Shown here piece by piece: positions 18,206-26,702 of a DNA stretch of 64,000 nucleotides. Position 1 is the first letter of the stretch; every line of letters starts with the position of its first letter. The position numbers and the translations under genes were made by a program. Origin of the DNA: CAYZED01 sp964477445 (GTDB lineage Bacteria; Bacillota; Clostridia; Lutisporales; Lutisporaceae); NCBI GenBank assembly GCA_964477445.1, contig CAYZED010000001.1:1-64000 (forward strand). Reading direction: 5' to 3'. Below the pieces are notes generated by a model. It searched no databases. It was not told where the DNA came from and saw nothing but the letters and a program-made list of their open reading frames with translations.

Positions 18206-18235
18206 AGCTATAGAGTTCTTGATAGGGGGGGCAAC

Positions 18236-19354
18236 ATGAAAACCAAACAAATATTTAAGGAAATTGAAAATAATCCGCCACTTATTTCTTTGATTTATGG
18301 TGACGAACCTTACATTATGGATATTATCGAAAAAAAAATAGCTGAGCATTCTGATTTATCATTTATCGATATGAATCTTACAATATTTGAGGGGTCGGAC
18401 TTTACTGTTGATGAACTTGAAAAAGTATGTATGACTTATCCTTTTGGATGTGAAAGAAGATTTGTATTGGTTAAAGAACCATATTTTCTAAAATCAAAGA
18501 AAAAGATAAATAATAGTTCTAATGAGAAAAATAAGGCTGAAGTTGATTGGGATACAATTGATGATGATGACGAAAAAACAGAAAAAACTGAGAATAATAA
18601 TCCTGATATTGATATTTTCAATAAGATAATAGAAACTATTCCAGACACCACTTGCCTTTTCATTATGATGAAAGAAATTCCTGATAAGCGAAGAAAATAT
18701 CTAGCTGAAATAAGAAAAAAAGGCAAGATATACGATGTTGAAAGACTAGATAAGAATGACCTATTAAATTGGACAAAAAAGAAATTTGATGATTCTCATA
18801 AAACTATAAATCCTTATGAACTCGATTATTTTGTGGAAATGACAGGCTATCTTGAAAAATCACTTAAAAAAAACTTGTATGATGTTGAAAATTTAATAAA
18901 AAGACTAATCAGTTTTATCGGAAACAAACATCATATTGATAAGGAAATGATAGCTTCTATAGCGCCAAGAAATCTGGAATTAGACATTTTTAAGATGACT
19001 GATGCTCTTTCTCTCGGCAACATATCTCATGGAATAAAGATATATGAAGATATGATTAAAGATGGAGAAGCAGCTATGAGAATTTTGTCCACAATAGTAA
19101 GTCAAATAAGAAGTGCCATTATTTGCGGTATGGCTGAAAAAAATCATGAATCTATTGAGATTATGAAAAAAAGAATTGGGTCTTACAGTGATTATTATGT
19201 AAAGATGAATTTAAAGAGAGCTAAGGCGCTAGGATTTAATAGACTTAGCAGAGCACTTGAGCGATGCATTGATGCAGAATACAGTATAAAAAGCGGTAGG
19301 ATGCATGAAAAAATGGCGATGGAACTTCTATTTACTACACTTTTTGAGAGTTGA
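18236..19354 (+). CDS. holA: DNA polymerase III, delta subunit
   Basis: HolA is the clamp-loader subunit that opens the beta ring. Seen: the N-terminal LISLIYGDEPYIMDIIEKKI, YPFGCERRFVLVKEP, and the C-terminal collar domain with KMTDALSLGNISHGIKIYED and a final MAMELLFTTLF. A charged low-complexity insert (DDDDEKTEKTENNN, about 98-115) sits between strands. The frame opens at 18203 inside the repeat array, but AGGGGGG precedes the ATG at 18236. holA followed by a convergent rpsT is a standard Firmicutes order. Confidence 0.92.
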   Translation: MKTKQIFKEIENNPPLISLIYGDEPYIMDIIEKKIAEHSDLSFIDMNLTIFEGSDFTVDELEKVCMTYPFGCERRFVLVKEPYFLKSKKKINNSSNEKNKAEVDWDTIDDDDEKTEKTENNNPDIDIFNKIIETIPDTTCLFIMMKEIPDKRRKYLAEIRKKGKIYDVERLDKNDLLNWTKKKFDDSHKTINPYELDYFVEMTGYLEKSLKKNLYDVENLIKRLISFIGNKHHIDKEMIASIAPRNLELDIFKMTDALSLGNISHGIKIYEDMIKDGEAAMRILSTIVSQIRSAIICGMAEKNHESIEIMKKRIGSYSDYYVKMNLKRAKALGFNRLSRALERCIDAEYSIKSGRMHEKMAMELLFTTLFES

Positions 19355-19434
19355 ATTTTTGGCTCATAATAGAGAAAATATAGAGAATAAGAAAATTTTC
19401 AGAAGAAAATAAATAAAAATAGAAATAAAAAAAT

Positions 19435-19460
19435 AAAGACCTGACATTAGTCAGATCTTT
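19435..19460 (-). terminator. Terminator of rpsT
   Basis: 11-bp arms 19435-19445 and 19450-19460. On the minus strand the single mismatch becomes a G-U pair and the stem is followed by T-rich sequence, so it serves rpsT; holA may also use it. Confidence 0.75.
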
Positions 19461-19465
19461 TATTT

Positions 19466-19729
19466 TTAAACAGCAGCGTTAAGTCTTCTTGTAAGTCTTG
19501 ATTTTTTTCTGGAAGCAGCATTCTTATTGAGTGTGCCTTTTGCGGCAGCTTTATCGATAAGGCTGATGGACTTAACCAGCTGATCCTTTGCTTTCGCGAA
19601 GTCGCCGGCTTTCATAGCTTCCTCATATTTTTTTATCTGTGTCTTCAAGGAGGACATGATAATCCTATTTCTATGAGTCTTGAACTTGATAACCTTTATC
19701 CTCTTAAGAGCGGATTTAATATTTGCCAA
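19466..19729 (-). CDS. rpsT: 30S ribosomal protein S20
   Basis: S20 binds 16S rRNA early in 30S assembly. The 87-residue protein starts ANIKSALKRIKVIKFKTHRN after a TTG at 19727-19729 preceded by AGGAGGT; the longer open frame up to 19795 is upstream noise. It is Lys/Arg/Ala-rich three-helix S20 throughout, ending ASRKKSRLTRRLNAAV. A TTG start for S20 is known in other bacteria and may keep expression moderate. Confidence 0.96.
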   Translation of the reverse strand: MANIKSALKRIKVIKFKTHRNRIIMSSLKTQIKKYEEAMKAGDFAKAKDQLVKSISLIDKAAAKGTLNKNAASRKKSRLTRRLNAAV

Positions 19730-19867
19730 TGTCTTCACCTCCTTTGAACATTCAATGACAAATGTTATGATAACACAACAAAACATACATTGCAATAGAA
19801 ATATCCTTTTAGCTGTGCTATAATGATTAAGATTTTTATAAAGTATTTAATAAAGGGGAAATGAAAT

Positions 19868-21676
19868 ATGGCCTCAAACAGGCAAGAATATATAAGGAAC
19901 TTCTGTATTATAGCACATATTGACCATGGAAAGTCAACTTTGGCAGACAGATTAATTGAGAAAACTGGCGTTTTAACAAAGAGAGAAATGGAAGAGCAAG
20001 TCCTTGATAACATGGATTTAGAACGTGAAAGAGGGATTACCATTAAGCTTCAATCTGTTAGATTGGGATATAACGCGAAAGATGGAAATACGTACATTTT
20101 GAATCTAATAGATACGCCAGGTCATGTAGATTTCACATATGAAGTAAGTCGAAGTTTAGCAGCCTGTGAAGGTGCCATCTTAGTTGTTGATGCGACTCAG
20201 GGGATTGAGGCACAGACTTTAGCTAACGTGTATTTGGCACTTGATAATAATCTTGAGATTTATCCGGTAATTAACAAAATTGATTTGCCAAGCGCAGATC
20301 CAACATTGGTTAAAAAAGAAATTGAGGACGATATCGGGCTTGATACTTCTGATGCTGCTCTTATATCAGCGAAAGAAGGAATTGGAATAGACGAAGTTCT
20401 TGAAGGCATAGTTAAATTTGTGCCACATCCTACAGGGGATGAGGATGGACCACTTAAAGCACTTATATTTGATAGCTATTATGACACGTATAAAGGTGTA
20501 ATTAGTTTTGTGAGAATAATTGATGGTTCGGTGAGAGTCGGAACAAAAATGCATCTAATGTCTAACGGCAAAGAATATGACGTGGTTGAAGTTGGAACAC
20601 TTAAGCCTGGATTATCACCTTGTGAAGAACTTAAAGCGGGCGAGGTTGGTTATATTGCAGCAAGTATTAAAACAGTTAAGGATGTTCATGTAGGAGATAC
20701 GATTACCGATGCAAACAACAAAACTGCTGAAGCACTGCCCGGTTATAGAAAAGTTACCAGTATGGTTTATTGCGGAATATATCCAGCAGACGGAGCAAAC
20801 TACGATTACTTAAGAGATGCGCTAGAAAAACTCCAGTTAAATGACGCAGCACTTCTTTTTGAACCGGAAACTTCTGCAGCACTGGGATTTGGATTTAGAA
20901 GTGGATTCCTTGGACTTTTGCATATGGAAATAATACAAGAAAGGCTTGAGCGCGAGTTTAACTTAGATTTAATTACCACGGCGCCAAGTGTTATCTATCA
21001 TATTACTAAACTCAATGGAGAAAAAATTGAGATTTCTAATCCGGCAAATTTACCTCCAATTGGAGAAATTGATTTTATGGAAGAGCCGATTATTTCTGCT
21101 TCGATAATGACTCCCGTAGAGTATATAGGGCCTATTATGGATCTTTGTCAAACAAGAAGAGGCACATATATTGAAATGGAATACCTCGAGGGAAAAAGAG
21201 CAATATTAAAATATGATTTGCCACTAAATGAAGTTATTTATGATTTTTTTGATGCTTTGAAATCAAGAACCAAAGGATATGCTTCATTTGACTATGTTTT
21301 AAAAGGCTACGCAAAATCAGATTTAGTGAAATTAGATATTCTCTTAAATACCGAGATTGTAGATGCACTTTCGTTTATAGTACACAAAGATAAAGCATAT
21401 GCAAGAGGCCGCTCGATGGCCGAGAAATTAAAGGATGTCATACCAAGGCAACAGTTCGAAATCCCGATTCAAGCAGCTGTAGGAGCTAAGGTTATAGCTA
21501 GAGAAACTGTCAGGGCACTTAGAAAAGACGTTTTAGCTAAGTGTTATGGTGGAGATATTACTCGTAAGAAAAAGCTTCTCGAAAAACAAAAAGAAGGAAA
21601 GAAGCGTATGAGACAGGTTGGCTCAGTTGAATTACCACAGGAAGCATTTATGTCAGTGCTTAAGCTAGATGACTGA
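19868..21676 (+). CDS. lepA: Elongation factor 4 (LepA)
   Basis: EF4 is a translational GTPase that acts on stalled or misplaced ribosomes and in 30S biogenesis. Seen: G1 AHIDHGKSTL, G2/G3 ERERGITI and DTPGHVDF, G4 NKIDLPSA, then the LepA-specific C-terminal domain ending KRMRQVGSVELPQEAFMSV. Full length, 602 residues. In most Clostridia hemW follows directly; here a 5-kb island intervenes. TATAAT at 19819-19824 may be its -10 box but no clear -35 is visible. Confidence 0.98.
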   Translation: MASNRQEYIRNFCIIAHIDHGKSTLADRLIEKTGVLTKREMEEQVLDNMDLERERGITIKLQSVRLGYNAKDGNTYILNLIDTPGHVDFTYEVSRSLAACEGAILVVDATQGIEAQTLANVYLALDNNLEIYPVINKIDLPSADPTLVKKEIEDDIGLDTSDAALISAKEGIGIDEVLEGIVKFVPHPTGDEDGPLKALIFDSYYDTYKGVISFVRIIDGSVRVGTKMHLMSNGKEYDVVEVGTLKPGLSPCEELKAGEVGYIAASIKTVKDVHVGDTITDANNKTAEALPGYRKVTSMVYCGIYPADGANYDYLRDALEKLQLNDAALLFEPETSAALGFGFRSGFLGLLHMEIIQERLEREFNLDLITTAPSVIYHITKLNGEKIEISNPANLPPIGEIDFMEEPIISASIMTPVEYIGPIMDLCQTRRGTYIEMEYLEGKRAILKYDLPLNEVIYDFFDALKSRTKGYASFDYVLKGYAKSDLVKLDILLNTEIVDALSFIVHKDKAYARGRSMAEKLKDVIPRQQFEIPIQAAVGAKVIARETVRALRKDVLAKCYGGDITRKKKLLEKQKEGKKRMRQVGSVELPQEAFMSVLKLDD

Positions 21677-22203
21677 GAAAAAGGCGGGTTCGCTGCATTT
21701 CTCCTATAAGTAAATGCTAATTTATAGATAGATTGAAGTCTTACGAAACTTTACATCTCCGACTACGAAATCACATGGAGTAATTCTAAATGAGTCTGAA
21801 TTTCAAAACTATGCGTCCTGCATTCGAACATTGAAATTCTCGGCATCCATGCCTCTTTTCTGTTTATAATTACTATTGTTAAGATTTCGAGGCTTTGATG
21901 AATAAGTTTCTTAAAGATTTCAATGTATTCTCTAATTTTTAAGTATTTACTTATAAAACAAATGATGCGAAGGCGCTTCTAAATATATATTTAAAATTGA
22001 AATGAATTTTTTCTTACCGCCGTAATTTCACATGTGCATGGCTTTGCGGTTTTGAAAAAAGCAAGCGTTCATATATAAAAAAACAGGAAAGAATAGACAA
22101 TGTTTAGCTGCTATAACATATAAAACAATATATCTCGACAATAAACGAGAGAAAGGAAAATAATCCAACCACCTAAAAAGGATAATTGGATTATACGTGA
22201 GTT
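21677..22203. other. 527-bp gap without recognisable gene at the left edge of the island
   Basis: All frames are broken by stops and I recognise no remnant. It holds inverted repeats: GAATTTCAA/TTGAAATTC (21798-21806/21831-21839), TCTCG/CGAGA (22133-22137/22146-22150) and ATAATCCAA/TTGGATTAT (22160-22168/22186-22194). The last ends ten bases before the next start codon. No tRNA or attachment-site-like direct repeat was found by eye. Confidence 0.6.
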
Positions 22204-22836
22204 ATGGATACCAATGAATTGATATTAAGAATAGCTGAAGTGCTAGAAAAACAGGCAACATACCCACAGTGGGACTCTATAATTCAAGTGTTTTCAGTGA
22301 TTGCTGCATGGATTACTATTGTTTTTCTTCTAGTCGAACGCAAAAATAAAGAGCGACCTTATCTTCAAGTTTTCTTTGAATTAGTTAGGTCGTCGCTTGC
22401 TTGCATTGTCATTAGAAATGTTGGTGATTGCCCTCTTGAGGTTACGGCAATAAGCTTCAGTGAAGAATTTGTTAAGCAACTTCCGAATAAAACTCAAGAA
22501 CGCATTATAAAATTACACAATACGAAAATTAAAATATTCCCGAAGCGCTATTATGTATTTTCATTAGACATTAGCACAGGAACCATTCTCGAAGAATATG
22601 AGACGAAAAGTGTCACCATCGATTATAAATATAGAAAACTGGGTAAATACAGTAAATCATATAAAGAACAATCAATAATCGATTTCACACAATATGCTAC
22701 TATGCTTATTTATATTTCAGAAATCGATGAATTGAAAAGTAGCGTTGATAATCTTATAAGTGAGGTAAAAGATATAAAGAAACTTATACCTTCCACAAAG
22801 ATAGGTGATAATTGTGTTTTAAAGATTTCTGAATAG
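22204..22836 (+). CDS. Hypothetical membrane-anchored protein
   Basis: I do not recognise this 210-residue protein. It has one likely membrane helix at about 25-43 (IQVFSVIAAWITIVFLLVE), a short basic turn, then a soluble domain rich in beta strands (CIVIRNVGDCPLEVTAISF), and a C-terminal helix with heptad-like spacing (ISEIDELKSSVDNLISEVKDI). Similar short-anchor plus beta-sandwich proteins occur in mobile or defence regions, but that is a loose analogy. There is no strong ribosome binding site; a hairpin (22160-22194) lies right before the ATG. A T-tract hairpin follows, so it may be a single-gene unit. Confidence 0.6.
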   Translation: MDTNELILRIAEVLEKQATYPQWDSIIQVFSVIAAWITIVFLLVERKNKERPYLQVFFELVRSSLACIVIRNVGDCPLEVTAISFSEEFVKQLPNKTQERIIKLHNTKIKIFPKRYYVFSLDISTGTILEEYETKSVTIDYKYRKLGKYSKSYKEQSIIDFTQYATMLIYISEIDELKSSVDNLISEVKDIKKLIPSTKIGDNCVLKISE

Positions 22837-22868
22837 ATCGAGTTTACATATTGTTATAAAGAAAGACC

Positions 22869-22913
22869 GACCACTACAAGCACTCACGCTTGAATGTGAC
22901 TGGTGTTTTTTTT
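22869..22913 (+). terminator. Probable terminator after the membrane protein
   Basis: ACCA...CAAGC, loop ACTCAC, GCTTG...TGGT, followed by GTTTTTTTT. The stem has internal mismatches but the eight-T tail is strong. Confidence 0.5.
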
Positions 22914-22947
22914 GCACGCATTCGTCAGATAATACACAGGAGGGAAT

Positions 22948-24141
22948 ATGCTACATTTGCCATTGAGAACAGTTGAATTTATTTTAAATAAATTTGAAAA
23001 AGAATTAGAGAAATATTCTATTGAAATCTTCAAAATTGATAAACTTCAAAAGTGTATCGTTATTGAAGATTCCTTGGTCTTATTCGTTGGTATAATGGAG
23101 TCGAAATTTCCTTTATGTGTTAATTTTGAAGAAATGTACGGTTGGACAAGGAATAATGAACATATGGATTTTCCTAACCACAATACAATATATTATGAGC
23201 TGTACATAGAAGAATTGACATACAATGCACTTGGCTTCAAATACAATCACTCTAAGTTCACCAGAGAATTAGAAGCTCATACAAATATTAATCACCTTGG
23301 GTTAGATATTGTATATAAGAAATTCAAGGGCTATACACGACTATATTGGGCTCCGGATAGAGAAACTTTGGTAGAGCAAATTGATAGAGAGATTCCTAAA
23401 CTACGACTTCATGAAAGATATGAATCTTGGGAAGGTGTTGAATACAATTTTATCATTATGAAAATGAATACAAACAGTGAACTTGAAGACTATAAATATG
23501 CTGTTGCCTATAGCACATCAAAGCCTCATTCTTACATATTGGCAAGAGGTAAAGAATGGATAGAAAAAGGAATTCGTGGCGGCGATTTTAGGGATGGTGG
23601 ATTTACATCTGCTTTTGATAGCTGGAAAGGAACAAAGAGACAATTTAGATTAGAAAATTATTTTGAGTATTTTTCTTTACAGAAAACCTTTAGAGAGAAA
23701 GATGAAGTTTGGAGATATGCAGATAAAGTTCTTGAACAAGCATATAAAGGCGATTTCAAAAATGTTCAATATGCTGGTTATACACGCCCAGAAAACAAAT
23801 GGAAATCAGAAGAGATTGTTTATAATATTGTAAAAAAGCATTACAAACAGCATAACGTAATATATCAACATCGACCATTCTTTTTAAAATCGGATATTGG
23901 AGGACAGATGTCTTATGATATTTATATTACGGGTTTAAGTATCGCTATAGAATATCAAGGTAAACAACATTTTGAGCCGGTGGGATTTTTTGGTGGGGAA
24001 GAAAATTTCAAAAGAACTGTCGAAAGAGACATTCTAAAAAAAGAACTAAGTATTAAACATAAAGTAAAACTTGTATATGTTAATTATTGGGAAAATATTT
24101 CTCCGGAACTAATCATTACAAAAATAAACGAGGCTCTTTAG
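22948..24141 (+). CDS. Protein with a putative C-terminal PD-(D/E)XK nuclease domain
   Basis: The first 280 residues match nothing I know: mixed alpha/beta, many aromatic residues, no membrane helix. From about 285 the pattern becomes that of a restriction-like nuclease: a helix with WKSEEIVYNIVKKHY (possible first Glu), RPFFL, then YDIYI, IAIEYQGKQHF, a basic helix with KRTVERDILKKEL and a closing VYVNYWE strand. Asp in YDIYI, Glu in IEYQ and Lys in GKQ would form the D-ExK site. This layout is seen in Vsr-like, homing and defence nucleases. The substrate and partner are unknown. It lies beside a decayed restriction-modification pair on the other strand. An AGGAGG precedes the ATG. Confidence 0.65.
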   Translation: MLHLPLRTVEFILNKFEKELEKYSIEIFKIDKLQKCIVIEDSLVLFVGIMESKFPLCVNFEEMYGWTRNNEHMDFPNHNTIYYELYIEELTYNALGFKYNHSKFTRELEAHTNINHLGLDIVYKKFKGYTRLYWAPDRETLVEQIDREIPKLRLHERYESWEGVEYNFIIMKMNTNSELEDYKYAVAYSTSKPHSYILARGKEWIEKGIRGGDFRDGGFTSAFDSWKGTKRQFRLENYFEYFSLQKTFREKDEVWRYADKVLEQAYKGDFKNVQYAGYTRPENKWKSEEIVYNIVKKHYKQHNVIYQHRPFFLKSDIGGQMSYDIYITGLSIAIEYQGKQHFEPVGFFGGEENFKRTVERDILKKELSIKHKVKLVYVNYWENISPELIITKINEAL

Positions 24142-24169
24142 TAGAGAAGAACTCGTTTATTTTATCATT

Positions 24170-24532
24170 TTATTTATTTGATTTAGTGCCATTACAAGTT
24201 TTACATAACATTTAACAACTTTCTGCTGTTGTTTTTCCGTCTTTTATCCAGGATACAATATTTTCGCTAGCTATTTCATTAAATGCAAAATGTTCCGAGC
24301 ATTTAATACAAATACATTTTTGTCTTTCATAGGCTTGATTTTTCATTTTTTCATCAAAAACTCGGATGCTTAATTATTTTTATTTTCCACTAATTAGATA
24401 TTCATAAATACCTTTTGGGTTAGTGACATGATCAAATTGATGTAATTCAGAAATTCTTTTTTCTAAATCATTTGGGTTGTATGAATTATCTTTGAATTCA
24501 TTATATAGTATCCCCCAAGGTACGGTTTTCAT
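24170..24532 (-). pseudogene. Decayed HNH endonuclease gene with three in-frame stops
   Basis: One frame reads as an HNH endonuclease of the kind paired with EcoRI-like adenine methyltransferases: VPWGILYNEF, then VTNPKGIYEYLISG, AYERQKCICIKC, IVSWIKDGKTT and MLCKTCNGTKS. It is cut by TAA at 24380-24382, 24374-24376 and 24212-24214, each one base from the expected codon (Glu, Tyr, Gln). The catalytic DH of the family is EN here, so it is dead even if read through. The cysteine pairs of the zinc knuckle remain. Its ATG overlaps the methyltransferase stop (TAATG), a normal operon layout. Confidence 0.75.
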
Positions 24533-24852
24533 TATTTATTCACATCCTTTTGTTTAATTACGATTCTAACGTATTTGTTTTTACCAACAATAGAACCTTC
24601 TTTATCTTTAATGAGTCCATATTTTTTGATTGGAACAGGTTCTTGATTCCTTATGTCATTTGAGCTGATTATTTCAAATTGTTCTGGATTATACTTATTT
24701 ATAAATGTAATAGGTACACCGATAGTTTCATAGTAATCCATTGGAATCTCCGAAATTTTATCAATGTTAATCGCATCATTTATCCTTTGTTTTGTTGTTA
24801 CTAACACGGAAACCGAACCCGTTACGTTTTTGTAGGCTTTTTTTACTTGCAA
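24532..24852 (-). pseudogene. C-terminal remnant of an EcoRI-like adenine-specific DNA methyltransferase
   Basis: About 80 residues match the end of EcoRI-type adenine methyltransferases: SEIPMDYYETIGVPITFINK, then YNPEQFEII, and a final YVRIVIKQK. The catalytic N-terminal two-thirds with the SAM and NPPF motifs is missing; upstream of the 23 unrelated residues that open the frame there is a stop and then the promoter region of the 25060 gene. So this is a truncated leftover. With the HNH remnant it records a lost type II-like restriction-modification pair. Confidence 0.72.
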
Positions 24853-24926
24853 ATTTAATGAAAACGATAAACTGATGCACTATATTATAGGTAAAGGTGA
24901 AGACGAAATATAAAATATGATAAAAA

Positions 24927-24955
24927 TTGACAGTCGCACAGATGGAATGTATAAT
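24927..24955 (+). promoter_or_regulatory. Perfect-consensus promoter before the 25060 gene
   Basis: TTGACA, 17 bases, TATAAT. It would give a leader of about 100 bases. A strong AAGGAGG at 24964-24970 lies in that leader without a well-placed long reading frame. Confidence 0.85.
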
Positions 24956-25059
24956 TTGGAATATAAGGAGGTTGGATTACTTTTTTAGGACTTCATTGTT
25001 AATGATTGAGGAACAAGACATAAATTCGCAAGATATAAATTTTAGCTAGGAGTATTTAT

Positions 25060-25887
25060 ATGAAAAAACGCATTTTTTTAGTATGTTCAGTAATTGCTGT
25101 ATTAGTTATTTCTTTAGGAGTGTATGCTTTTGCCGATAAAGTTTTTTTTCCAGAACCACCGAGAAATTCTGATGTTCCTGCTGATGCAATATGGGATAGT
25201 GAAACGGGAGGGTATATAAATGGTGACTATAAGCTTGACCCAAAGACAAACACTTATAACAATATTAAAAATGTACCTGGCGAGAATGATGTTGAAGTTC
25301 TAGCTGTTGATTGGGTGAAATCACACGAAAACAGCACCAAGCCTTTAGATATTGCTTTGATAAAATGGTACAAATACTCATTGACTTTGAATTATGATAT
25401 ATATAGGTCAGATATAAACAATTATGCTAAATATGATGGATTCAAAGACATAATAAATGAAATTGGAATTACGAACTTACCAGAAATGATTAATATGGTA
25501 AATGATAGTTTGTGGGGAGAATTCATGATTCAAGGGGTACAATACTTAATGAATACGAAAAAGATTGAACGTGTAGGTCAATCAAAACCAGAACGTGAAG
25601 CATGGCTGAAAACATTAAAAAATAAATTATCAGAACTTAAAACAAAAGGAATCAAGTATGAGGAAGTTGGTAATTTAGGGATGTTTTCTGTTCCATATAT
25701 TTTAGATAGTCTTAACTCAAAAGATCAAAATGCATCAGAAATTCTATCGGGTCTATTAGATAAATATGACGGAATGGAATATAATTCGTTAAAAACTAAA
25801 GATGCTAATTGGTGGAAAACTTGGTCCGATAAACATTCTACTGATTTAAAGTCTGTAAAGAAATTTGTTGTAGCATATTCAAACTAA
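25060..25887 (+). CDS. Hypothetical exported or membrane-tethered protein
   Basis: I do not recognise this 275-residue protein. Residues 1-25 (KKRIFLVCSVIAVLVISLGVY) are a signal peptide or membrane anchor. A Pro-rich, polar stretch follows (FFPEPPRNSDVPADAIW) and then a helical domain of about 190 residues. Two segments, LPEMINMVNDSLWGEFMI and VPYILDSLNSK, look like helical repeat pairs of the HEAT kind, and the end is Trp-rich (NWWKTWSDKH). Its own consensus promoter and terminator make it a single-gene unit in the island. Ribosome binding site TAGGAG before ATG. Confidence 0.65.
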   Translation: MKKRIFLVCSVIAVLVISLGVYAFADKVFFPEPPRNSDVPADAIWDSETGGYINGDYKLDPKTNTYNNIKNVPGENDVEVLAVDWVKSHENSTKPLDIALIKWYKYSLTLNYDIYRSDINNYAKYDGFKDIINEIGITNLPEMINMVNDSLWGEFMIQGVQYLMNTKKIERVGQSKPEREAWLKTLKNKLSELKTKGIKYEEVGNLGMFSVPYILDSLNSKDQNASEILSGLLDKYDGMEYNSLKTKDANWWKTWSDKHSTDLKSVKKFVVAYSN

Positions 25888-25924
25888 TGGGAATTTGAGT
25901 ATTTTTATTTGAGATTCAAAAACA

Positions 25925-25966
25925 AAAAGCATCAACCCGATTAATTTCACTTGATGCTTTTTTTAT
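25925..25966 (+). terminator. Terminator after the 25060 gene
   Basis: AAAAGCATCAA (25925-25935) and TTGATGCTTTT (25951-25961) pair perfectly and run into a T tract. Confidence 0.88.
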
Positions 25967-25987
25967 ATTATCCAATGCAATATATAC

Positions 25988-26016
25988 TTGACAAATAGAA
26001 AATTAAATATTACAAT
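25988..26016 (+). promoter_or_regulatory. Promoter of the HTH/membrane-protein pair
   Basis: TTGACA, 17 bases, TACAAT, ending ten bases before the AGGAGG of the HTH gene. Confidence 0.8.
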
Positions 26017-26039
26017 ATGAAATATAGGAGGTGTCTGAT

Positions 26040-26261
26040 TTGAAAAACAAAAAAATCAAAATTGCAAGAATTGAATGTGACCTTTCTCAGGAAGAATTAG
26101 CCGAGAGGGTTGGTGTAACAAGGCAGACCATAGGACTAATCGAATCTGGTAATTATAATCCTTCGCTAAAGCTATGTGTGGAAATTTGTAAGGCATTAAA
26201 TAAAACATTAAACGATTTATTTTGGGAGGTAGAAAACAATGAATACAGAAAAGATGTATAA
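26040..26261 (+). CDS. XRE-family helix-turn-helix regulator
   Basis: A compact 73-residue HTH_3 protein with no extra domain: LSQEELAERVGVTRQTIGLI is the recognition unit and ESGNYNPSLKLCVEICKALN completes the five-helix fold. It resembles the small regulators that sit before a membrane protein in many Firmicutes. The frame opens at GTG 26031, but this G is part of AGGAGG (26026-26031), so TTG at 26040 is the likely start. It overlaps the next gene by 23 bases. It probably controls its own promoter; no palindrome is obvious there. Confidence 0.85.
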   Translation: MKNKKIKIARIECDLSQEELAERVGVTRQTIGLIESGNYNPSLKLCVEICKALNKTLNDLFWEVENNEYRKDV

Positions 26262-26691
26262 GGAAACTAAATTATTATTAATAATATCAATTATACTAGG
26301 TGTTGCACTTTTAGCGACTGGTGCGGTTTTGAGTTTTATTAAACTTGATTTTTTTATAAATCTAAAAGGATTTGTTGGCTTATCATTTTTGCCATTCGCT
26401 ATGGCTTTGATTAGTTTTATAAGGCTTTATACACTAAAGCGAAAACCAGAAAAGATGAAAGAAATTATTACTATTGAGAATGATGAGCGCCTTGTTTCAA
26501 TAAAAAATCAAGTAGATGCAAAGTCTTTTAGGGTGCTTCAAGCAATTTTGTTCTTAACATATATGGGATACACGCTAATAATTCCAGCTGACATTTTTGA
26601 AACAGTTGGTTGGTGGATTATTTTAGGATTGCTATTTGTGTCCTTTGTATTACAAGCGATTTTTAGAGTTAAAGCAGAAAAAGAGGAATAG
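26239..26691 (+). CDS. Small integral membrane protein (DUF2178-like), partner of the HTH regulator
   Basis: A 150-residue protein with four hydrophobic segments (about 11-29, 42-60, 93-110, 119-138) and a polar middle loop containing IENDERLVSIKNQVDAKS. This END-x-R loop and the layout fit the DUF2178-like membrane proteins that follow small XRE regulators. Molecular role unknown; a two-gene sensor/regulator or self-protection unit is possible. GGGAGG precedes the ATG within the regulator's end. Confidence 0.65.
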   Translation: MNTEKMYKETKLLLIISIILGVALLATGAVLSFIKLDFFINLKGFVGLSFLPFAMALISFIRLYTLKRKPEKMKEIITIENDERLVSIKNQVDAKSFRVLQAILFLTYMGYTLIIPADIFETVGWWIILGLLFVSFVLQAIFRVKAEKEE

Positions 26692-26702
26692 GCGGTGATT
26701 TT

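Noticed and set aside
21677..22203. Possible tRNA or attachment site at the left border of the island
   Set aside because: No cloverleaf, no TTCGA-type T loop with paired arms, and no direct repeat matched at the right border.
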